DNA from: Bin55 sp964572845
GTDB taxonomy: Bacteria; Pseudomonadota; Gammaproteobacteria; Pseudomonadales; Azotimanducaceae
Direction of reading: 5' to 3'
DNA: 64,000 nt
NCBI GenBank assembly: GCA_964572845.1
Contig: CAZNFX010000001.1
Coordinates: forward strand, 310,001 to 374,000
Under the pieces are notes generated by a model. The model did no database searches, had not been told where the DNA came from, and was given only the letters and a program-made list of their open reading frames with translations. The position numbers and the translations under genes were made by a program. This document shows positions 40,688 to 47,480 of this stretch, piece after piece; position 1 is the first letter of the stretch; every line of letters starts with the position of its first letter.

Positions 40688-42694
40688 CTATTCTTCGGCC
40701 TCAAGCGCGGCTTCTTCAACACTCTGTTGAATAGCCATGGATTGACGAGGTTCAAAGTGAACACGGAATCCGTCATCTGGGTGCGGCGTAGGAATAGGAT
40801 TCATCCGCATCGTGTACTTTGTGTTGCTCAGGCGAATGTCGAAGAAATGGACCAGCGTAGCAATGTTCGTCATGACCAAGAGCTCCGCGAATTCTGCGCC
40901 CAAACATCGATGGGGACCTAGTCCAAACGGAACGAAAGCTCCTACATTCCGATGTTCCTCCCGATCAGGCAAGTAACGATCTATGTCGAACTCCTTGGGA
41001 TTGGGAAAGTACTCCTCAAGATAGTGTGGTACTGAAACCGCAACCATCACCTGTTCACCGGATGGAATGCGGTAACCCTCAAAGTCAAAGGAGTTTGATA
41101 CCGTTCGGACTATCGACGGCACGACCGGAAACACGCGCATCGTCTCCATCATTGCGCGACGAGTGACATCGAACGTGTCGAGTGCACGTTTACCAGTAAC
41201 GGGTCCCTCAAAGAACTCCCCTGCTTCCTTGCGCAACTCTTCAAGTAACTCGGGTTGCGTAAGAGTTGTGTAGAGAAGAAAGGACGATGCGGTTGCAGCC
41301 GTTTCTAAGCCAGCAAAAAATGGGCCCAACGTTGTCATTACAAAGTCGGTTTCCGGTATTAGATTCGGATCTTGGCGGTGCATTTCCAGGAACGCATCAA
41401 TAAGATCCGGTTCCTGTCGTTGGCGCAGATGTGGGTCGTGTGCATCGATTACCTTGTGCGCAAACTCGATCAGCCGCTTGTGTGCGCGTTTCACACGCGG
41501 TTTTGTGAGTTCCATGCTTGGCCGAATTTTCGTAACCCGTAACAACAGCATCGTGTCCAGAAAGAATATGAGGTCGTCCACATACTCAGCAGGAGAAACA
41601 CCCGTCGTCAGCACCCCAATCTGTTCGGAGACCAGGCGTTGCATCGTATAGTGCACGCGTTTGGGTTTTTCGTCGTTCAACAGTCCAATTTCGCGACGGA
41701 CGATGGAGACAACCCTATCTAAACGCTTGGCAACCACTCGTTGCGAAAAGCCGTCCCTCATTCCTCGTCGCAGCCTGAAATGATCTTCGCCATCGGCGCT
41801 GACCATTGATCTCGATGCGCCAAGTTCCTGATCGAAGTCCTGCCATGTTTCCTTTGAGCGCAGGTACTCTCGACCTTGTCTATGCACAAAATTGTTTGCA
41901 TTGGCGCCAGCCAGTACGGTGTATTCTCGGTTCAATATCTTGACCCGATACACGGGACCCAACTTGAGATACTGGTCGGTCAGGAACTGTCCGACATTTC
42001 CTGCCATTTCAATCGCGTTGCCGATTACCGGAAGACCACGAGCCGTTGGTGTGTGAGATTGCGACTCTATCCCATGCCCAATAGTTTCGTGCAGGAACTG
42101 AAAGACCGGATCATTGTTGGCCACTCGGTTGCATTGCGCTTCTATCTCGATGAACTCATCGCGAGACATAAGTGCCGCAAACCCTTTGCATGCGTGGGCA
42201 ACTGCAATGATTGCAATATCACGCTTGGTTGGAACGACCCCGCTGAGCAGCGCTTCCATCACCCGAACTTTAACCTCGAAACTCTCGCCTTCCGCCAAGG
42301 CTGGGTATTTGTGTGTGTCTCTGACCCACCTAGAACGCCTATGTAAACCATCCTCGTCTACTACAAGAATCCCGTTCGACACAAGCCGGCGCAATGCGAG
42401 TTCCCTAATGACATCGGCCCGCACAACAGTGTGCTTGAGCCAATAAAGTAGGCTTCTAGTCCGCTTGCTCTGAACCATGTCCGAGTGTGTTGGGTCGAGC
42501 AAGAACTCGCCCGTCGGTGTTTCGTCGAGAACAGTCAATGTCGAAGATCCGACGTCGATGCGCTGATTAAGGTGGAGATCCGCAAGAATTCCTCCAGCGG
42601 TCAGCCAGTCAAGCGGCATCGGCTCCATGTGAATAAACGATCCTTCCTGATCGTCCACTAACAGTAGAACCAGTTCTTCTGTAACAGTAAGCAT
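40688..42694 (-). CDS. GPP34 (GOLPH3-like) - cytochrome P450 fusion protein
   Basis: 668 aa in two parts. Residues about 1-205 match the GPP34/Golgi phosphoprotein 3 fold: 'LTVTEELVLLLVDDQEGSF', 'LTAGGILADLHLNQRIDV', 'LALRRLVSNGILVVDEDG' and 'KVRVMEALLSGVVPTKRDIAIIAVAHACKGF'. Residues about 215-650 are a complete cytochrome P450 with 'GLPVIGNAIEMAG', the I-helix 'AGLETAA' (461-467), ExxR as 'ETMR' (517-520) and the heme loop 'FGLGPHRCLG' with ligand Cys597. One uninterrupted frame, no signal or anchor helix. GOLPH3 proteins bind phosphorylated lipids on membranes, so the domain may dock the oxygenase on a membrane (inference). Substrate unknown; no ferredoxin gene is adjacent. Confidence 0.85.
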   Translation of the reverse strand: MLTVTEELVLLLVDDQEGSFIHMEPMPLDWLTAGGILADLHLNQRIDVGSSTLTVLDETPTGEFLLDPTHSDMVQSKRTRSLLYWLKHTVVRADVIRELALRRLVSNGILVVDEDGLHRRSRWVRDTHKYPALAEGESFEVKVRVMEALLSGVVPTKRDIAIIAVAHACKGFAALMSRDEFIEIEAQCNRVANNDPVFQFLHETIGHGIESQSHTPTARGLPVIGNAIEMAGNVGQFLTDQYLKLGPVYRVKILNREYTVLAGANANNFVHRQGREYLRSKETWQDFDQELGASRSMVSADGEDHFRLRRGMRDGFSQRVVAKRLDRVVSIVRREIGLLNDEKPKRVHYTMQRLVSEQIGVLTTGVSPAEYVDDLIFFLDTMLLLRVTKIRPSMELTKPRVKRAHKRLIEFAHKVIDAHDPHLRQRQEPDLIDAFLEMHRQDPNLIPETDFVMTTLGPFFAGLETAATASSFLLYTTLTQPELLEELRKEAGEFFEGPVTGKRALDTFDVTRRAMMETMRVFPVVPSIVRTVSNSFDFEGYRIPSGEQVMVAVSVPHYLEEYFPNPKEFDIDRYLPDREEHRNVGAFVPFGLGPHRCLGAEFAELLVMTNIATLVHFFDIRLSNTKYTMRMNPIPTPHPDDGFRVHFEPRQSMAIQQSVEEAALEAEE

Positions 42695-42790
42695 TCTCTA
42701 CTCTAGCCCATGCAACACGGGGTGACCGGGGCATAGGGCATGTTCTTCCTCGGCACCTTAGACTAAATCGTACACCGAAAGTTACAGATT

Positions 42791-42808
42791 GAGACGTCAG
42801 AGCGTCTC
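42791..42808. promoter_or_regulatory. Inverted repeat in the P450/argD divergent region
   Basis: GAGACG (42791-42796) and CGTCTC (42803-42808) around a 6-base spacer, about 42 bases upstream of the argD -35. A possible operator; it does not match the ArgR consensus as I know it. Confidence 0.3.
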
Positions 42809-42849
42809 TGTATTCCAAGGTCTTGCGATGTGCGACTTCCGATGCCCAA

Positions 42850-42878
42850 TTGACGACCAATAGTACGATGTCTAATAT
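42850..42878 (+). promoter_or_regulatory. Strong sigma-70 promoter for argD-argF
   Basis: TTGACG at 42850-42855, a 17-base spacer and TAATAT at 42873-42878. The best consensus match seen in the window. Predicted start near 42885, giving a leader of about 70 nt. Confidence 0.7.
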
Positions 42879-42890
42879 CTGCGCTTTGGA

Positions 42891-42912
42891 CAGCCCTACG
42901 GCTGCTTTTTTG
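42891..42912 (+). terminator. Intrinsic-terminator-like hairpin at the 5' end of the argD leader
   Basis: CAGCC (42891-42895), a 4-base loop and GGCTG (42900-42904), then C and six T. It begins only about 6 bases after the predicted transcription start, so it may cap the mRNA, yield a tiny terminated RNA, or end transcription arriving from upstream. Confidence 0.5.
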
Positions 42913-42955
42913 TTTATGCGGAGCGCAATGTCCGTGAGCTAAAGGGAATGAATGC

Positions 42956-44119
42956 ATGTCTGCAGTAATGCACACTTACAACCGCTATCCAGTCAGCTTC
43001 GTCAAGGGTGAAGGATCATTCTTGGAGGACGAGAACGGCAAGCGCTATCTCGATGGACTGTCTGGCATTGGGGTGTGCGCACTGGGGCATGCAAATCCCG
43101 TGGTGGCCGAGGCCATAGCCTATCAAGCATCCACCCTTCTCCACACATCCAACTTGTATGGCATACCGCTGCAATCCAAATTGGCAGATCGGCTTTGTGC
43201 TGTATCGGGCATGGATAGTGTGTTCTTTTGCAATTCTGGCGCGGAAGCCAATGAAGCTGCGTTGAAGTTAGCGCGTCGACTTGGAAACGAACGCAACATT
43301 GAAACTCCGGTAGTAATCACTATGGAAGGCAGCTTCCATGGTCGGACCATGGCGACGCTGACAGCGACTGGCAACACGAAGGTTCAATCGGGATTCGCTC
43401 CTCTGTTAAGCGGATTCGTCCAGGTACCCTACGACGATATCAATGCCATCCACTCGCTCGCCGAGTCCTGTGAATCGATTGTAGCGATTCTCGTCGAACC
43501 CATTCTTGGTGAAGGCGGCGTCCGAATTCCCAGACAAGACTATCTACCAAATCTGCGCGAGGTGTGTGACCGCTACGGGTGGCTCTTAATGCTGGATGAA
43601 GTTCAAACGGGAAATGGCAGAACCGGTAAATACTTTGCATTCCAACATTCGAGCATAGTTCCTGACGTCGTAACTACTGCCAAGGGTCTTGCAAACGGCG
43701 TTCCAATAGGCGCTTGCTTGGCTAAAGGCGATGCGGCAAAGATACTAGTGCCGGGAACGCATGCCACAACCTTTGGCGGCAATCCGCTGGCTTGCGCCGC
43801 TGCGTTGGCGACCACCAAGCAATTGGTTGACGGTGTCATTGATCAAGCAGCGTCAACAGGCGAAAAAATGCTGCAAAGTTTGCGAAAAGCCCTGCAAGGT
43901 TGCAACCTGGTCAAGGAAATTCGAGGCAGAGGCATGATGATCGCCGTCGAATTGCACGAGAGTTGCACCGATGTTGCTGAGCAAGCGCTGGAGCGCGGCG
44001 TACTGCTCAATGTGACTGCTGACTCGGTCATCCGCTTGCTGCCTCCGCTGAACCTGTCTGCATCGGATGCGGAAAAATTAATCCAGACGGTAGCGGACCT
44101 CGTCATGGAACGCACATGA
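42956..44119 (+). CDS. argD: Acetylornithine aminotransferase
   Basis: PLP enzyme of arginine (and possibly lysine) biosynthesis. 387 aa, class III aminotransferase. 'FLEDENGKRYLDGLSGIGVCALGHANP', 'FFCNSGAEANEAALKLAR', 'GSFHGRT', 'LMLDEVQTGNGRTGKYFA' and 'VTTAKGLANGVPIGACLA' (PLP lysine) are present. Its stop overlaps the argF start (ATGA), so argD-argF is a coupled operon driven by the promoter at 42850. Confidence 0.94.
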   Translation: MSAVMHTYNRYPVSFVKGEGSFLEDENGKRYLDGLSGIGVCALGHANPVVAEAIAYQASTLLHTSNLYGIPLQSKLADRLCAVSGMDSVFFCNSGAEANEAALKLARRLGNERNIETPVVITMEGSFHGRTMATLTATGNTKVQSGFAPLLSGFVQVPYDDINAIHSLAESCESIVAILVEPILGEGGVRIPRQDYLPNLREVCDRYGWLLMLDEVQTGNGRTGKYFAFQHSSIVPDVVTTAKGLANGVPIGACLAKGDAAKILVPGTHATTFGGNPLACAAALATTKQLVDGVIDQAASTGEKMLQSLRKALQGCNLVKEIRGRGMMIAVELHESCTDVAEQALERGVLLNVTADSVIRLLPPLNLSASDAEKLIQTVADLVMERT

Positions 44120-45018
44120 AGCCAAGGCACTTCCTAAGCCTCTTCGACTTTACCCAAGCGGAATTGCATTCCATAGTCAATCGAAGCGTAGAACTCAAAA
44201 ACCTTCAGCAAGCGGGCCAGAACCGCGCCACCTGTAAAGGGCGTGTGTTGGGGATGATCTTCGAATTGAGTTCCACACGCACCCGTGTGGCGTTCGAAAC
44301 CGCCATGTTTCAGCTAGGTGGCGGTTCAATCTTTCTCAGTGCCAATGACACGCAACTCGGTCGCGGGGAACCCATCGAGGATACAGCACGTGTTCTGTCT
44401 CAGATGCTCGATATTGTGATGATTCGCTCGAAGAAGCACGAGACAATAGAGAAGTTCGCAGCAACTGCGACAGTCCCCGTGATCAATGGAATGAGCGATC
44501 TGCTACATCCCTGTCAATTACTTGCAGATATTCAAACCTATGTAGAACAGCGAGGCCCAATCAGTGGTCGCAAAGTCGCGTTTGTTGGCGACGGCTACAA
44601 CATGTGCCACACCTACATTGAGGCTGCTGCGCAGTTCGACTTTGAACTGAGGGTCGCCACTCCGCCGCAACACGCTCCTACCTATATGCCAGATAGAGCC
44701 CGCGGTCGCATTGAATTAGTAGACGATCCCGCCGATGCGGTTAGAAGTGCAGACTTGGTTGTCACCGATGTTTGGTCCTCGATGGGACACGAGCAGGACT
44801 CAGACCGCAAGCAAGCGTTCAAAGGCTACCAAATCAACTCCAGTATGTTAGATCGAGCAAGCCCCGAGTGCCTGTTTCTGCATTGCTTGCCGGCTCACCG
44901 CGGCGAAGAAGTTGACGAGCAGGTGCTCGACGACCCGCGCTCCGCAGTATGGGAAGAAGCAGGTAACCGACTTCATTCGCAAAAGGCGTTGATCGAGCAC
45001 TTGCTGAATGTAGACTGA
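44116..45018 (+). CDS. argF: Ornithine carbamoyltransferase
   Basis: Makes citrulline from ornithine and carbamoyl phosphate. 300 aa. 'LSSTRTRVAFETAMFQLGG' has the carbamoyl-phosphate STRTR loop, 'DLLHPCQLLADIQTY' the HPCQ motif, 'VVTDVWSSMGHEQ' the SMG ornithine loop and 'FLHCLPAHRGEEV' the HCLP catalytic cysteine. Full length. Overlaps argD by 4 bases. Confidence 0.96.
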   Translation: MKPRHFLSLFDFTQAELHSIVNRSVELKNLQQAGQNRATCKGRVLGMIFELSSTRTRVAFETAMFQLGGGSIFLSANDTQLGRGEPIEDTARVLSQMLDIVMIRSKKHETIEKFAATATVPVINGMSDLLHPCQLLADIQTYVEQRGPISGRKVAFVGDGYNMCHTYIEAAAQFDFELRVATPPQHAPTYMPDRARGRIELVDDPADAVRSADLVVTDVWSSMGHEQDSDRKQAFKGYQINSSMLDRASPECLFLHCLPAHRGEEVDEQVLDDPRSAVWEEAGNRLHSQKALIEHLLNVD

Positions 45019-45027
45019 GTCGTCTTC

Positions 45028-47295
45028 TTAGTCCGACTCCATTTCCTTCTGTTTCTCTACAAGCAGCTTGGTCAGCTCCGCGTGGCCTCCGGCATCTGCC
45101 CATCCCGCTGCTGTGCCATTGAATTGCGAGTCACGCAAGGTCGGATCCGCACCTGCATTGAGTAGAAGTTCAACTAGACCGAGGTCACCGTTAATCGCAG
45201 CATTGTGAATTGCCCGCACGTCTGCCCACAAGGTGACATTGGGGTCCATTCCCGCTCGTAGCATCGACTCCACTAGGTCCAATTCACCTAAGTTCCCAGC
45301 TTCAATAAACGACTCAATCGCCGTACGGGAGCTCAAATCCGCCCTCCGAAGATACTCATCCAGAGTACCCTCGTTGCGACAACCATGCATAGCAATGAGC
45401 ATTTGCCAACCTGGGCTCACTTCGGCCCCGCCTTTAGCTAGTCTGTGGGTCATGGCTAACGTCAATCCTCTCTCTCGGGGATGACCTGACGAAGTCAACA
45501 ATCCAACGGTGTTGTTACCCGGTCCGCCGCGGTAGGTGTAGCTCCATGCTCTTGGATCACAACCCAACTCATCGATAAGGTAGTCCATCACTTCCAAAAT
45601 GTTCGCTGGCGTTACTTGGCGCTCACCCTCAAATCCATTAACCCCAACATAGTTCAGCAACGTACATCGATGTGGTCGCGCAGAGCGAGCGTGTGCGAAC
45701 TTTGGCCTGTCATCACAAATGGAACGCAGCGTCACCAAATCGCCATTCGGAATGGCGGAAGCAGCGTCTTCGAATGCATCTTGTTCCGAGAGAGTCAGGT
45801 GCAAGTTTGGAAGTTCGACCGAGTTGTTGCCCAGCAGATCCAGCAGTTGTTCAGAATTCGCCAACTCAGCATGGGCGAAATCGATCGGCAGGCAGCCTTC
45901 GAAGTTTGTGACATCGATGGCGGCTCCTGCCCTTACTAGCAGCTCGCACATGCTGCTATTGCCCGATATCGCCGCGAGGTGCAAGGCACTATTGCCGTCA
46001 TAGTCAATTGCATTGGGATTCATTCCACCTTCCAACAAGAGTGTCGAAGCGAGAAGGTCGTTGTCGCGTGCCGCTAGGCAAAGCCACAGGTGGTCCTCAA
46101 ATTGCCACTCGTTAGTCGAGGGAAGCGAATGAGACAAGTGCGTTGCTCTAGCGCGATCATGAGCAAAACATGCCCCTACCCAACGATCAAGAGAACTACA
46201 CTCATTGGCGTCGGCCCCAAGTTCAGACAACATCTCGACGTAATCGGACCGGTTCAGAGCAGTCGCAGCAGAAATTGGGGTAAGCCCCCCGCCATTGCGC
46301 TGGTTCAAATTTGCATTGGCGTCGACCAGTTTCTTACCGACTGTTAAAGGACTGCCTACGAATATTGCTTCGTGCAGGCTATTCCCAACGTAGCTCTTGG
46401 CAGTTTTGTCCCAATTTGGATCAGCCCCTGCACCAAGTAGCTGATCGACGATCGCGTAGTGATCCAAGTCAATTGCATGAGGCAATGCATGGCACATGTG
46501 CCAGAGGGGCGGATCTGCAGCTAGCAGGTAAGCCATGCTGTCAATGTCGTTCTGTATCACGGCGTACCACATCGCACTGCCCTCGTACAGAGTGGGCCCG
46601 TCGTGGATGTCGGCACCAGCATCTAATAGCAATTTGACCAGTTCGTCGTCGCACCTGTACCCAATCGCACCCCCTAGTGCGGTTAGAAACCCTCGTATTG
46701 TGTCACTCTCGTATAGTCCAACACTTGGAACTGCTCTCGCATCGAGAAGTTGCTGCACAAGTTTTCTCACGGTCTCTGAGCCGTCGATGTCAATACATAC
46801 CCGAGAACAACACGCATATGTGATTGGGTGCCATCCCATTGGTTCCAATCGTTCATTTGCAGCACCACTCTCAATCCAATCCGAGGCATTGACCATCCCT
46901 AGCGACAAAGCGGCAGCGGGCGACTCGTTCAACAGTTGTTCGTGTAATCCCAAGAGTTGAGCCACGCTGACCTCATTGCCCACGTATGCTGCGGCAATTA
47001 CGGCACGTTGAGCAGATTCGAACGATTGGAATCGCATCTTCAGCAAGTTGTCCATGTGTTGGAAGGAATCGAAACCGTAGTCTCGAGCCACCAGGTCCTC
47101 AAGCGAGGCATCGCTCAGAGACAGGTCCGCAGAAATTCCATGCCGCCGCAATCGCCCTTGAAGCACACTGACGTTCCGATCTCTGCACTCCTTGTACGCA
47201 TTGACTCGAGCATCAAAATCAAGTGCATTGAATTTGGCGACCGCCTTTTCGACGTGGGTAAGAGGTTGTTCAATTGTGTGCAATCGCTCACTCAT
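45028..47295 (-). CDS. Large cytoplasmic ankyrin-repeat protein
   Basis: 755 aa from ATG 47295 (a TTG at 47343 would add 16). No signal peptide or membrane segment. About eight to ten ankyrin units are recognisable, e.g. 'ELVKLLLDAGADIHDG', 'AIVDQLLGAGADPNWD', 'GNSALHLAAISGNSSMCELLVRAGA' and 'AIHNAAINGDLGLVELLLNAGADPTLRD'. The block 'CTLLNYVGVNGFEGERQVTPANILEVMDYLIDELG' to 'GLLTSSGHPRERGL' is a signature of a bacterial ankyrin family with a shared C-terminal layout. The first 90 residues are non-ankyrin and helical. It probably acts by protein-protein binding; partner unknown. Convergent with argF, divergent from nrdA. Confidence 0.85.
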   Translation of the reverse strand: MSERLHTIEQPLTHVEKAVAKFNALDFDARVNAYKECRDRNVSVLQGRLRRHGISADLSLSDASLEDLVARDYGFDSFQHMDNLLKMRFQSFESAQRAVIAAAYVGNEVSVAQLLGLHEQLLNESPAAALSLGMVNASDWIESGAANERLEPMGWHPITYACCSRVCIDIDGSETVRKLVQQLLDARAVPSVGLYESDTIRGFLTALGGAIGYRCDDELVKLLLDAGADIHDGPTLYEGSAMWYAVIQNDIDSMAYLLAADPPLWHMCHALPHAIDLDHYAIVDQLLGAGADPNWDKTAKSYVGNSLHEAIFVGSPLTVGKKLVDANANLNQRNGGGLTPISAATALNRSDYVEMLSELGADANECSSLDRWVGACFAHDRARATHLSHSLPSTNEWQFEDHLWLCLAARDNDLLASTLLLEGGMNPNAIDYDGNSALHLAAISGNSSMCELLVRAGAAIDVTNFEGCLPIDFAHAELANSEQLLDLLGNNSVELPNLHLTLSEQDAFEDAASAIPNGDLVTLRSICDDRPKFAHARSARPHRCTLLNYVGVNGFEGERQVTPANILEVMDYLIDELGCDPRAWSYTYRGGPGNNTVGLLTSSGHPRERGLTLAMTHRLAKGGAEVSPGWQMLIAMHGCRNEGTLDEYLRRADLSSRTAIESFIEAGNLGELDLVESMLRAGMDPNVTLWADVRAIHNAAINGDLGLVELLLNAGADPTLRDSQFNGTAAGWADAGGHAELTKLLVEKQKEMESD

Positions 47296-47480
47296 TCGCT
47301 TCGATTTTTCCGGCAAAATTAAATTTGGAGAGGCTTTTGGCAATATGTTAGGCTAATGTCGGCAAGTTGTTTTCTTTAGTTCAATACGAAAGCAAGCTTG
47401 TTGGGAGGAACAGCGAACACGAGTGCGCGTGCTAGGGTTTAAAGCGCGGACTTTAGCAGACAGAAAGTCGGGCAGAGGTT

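Noticed and set aside
42700..42912. Small RNA (SRP/4.5S, RNase P or tRNA) between the P450 and argD genes
   Set aside because: Checked by eye for the 4.5S conserved loop and tRNA T-loop; neither is present. The terminator-like stem is better explained as part of the argD leader.
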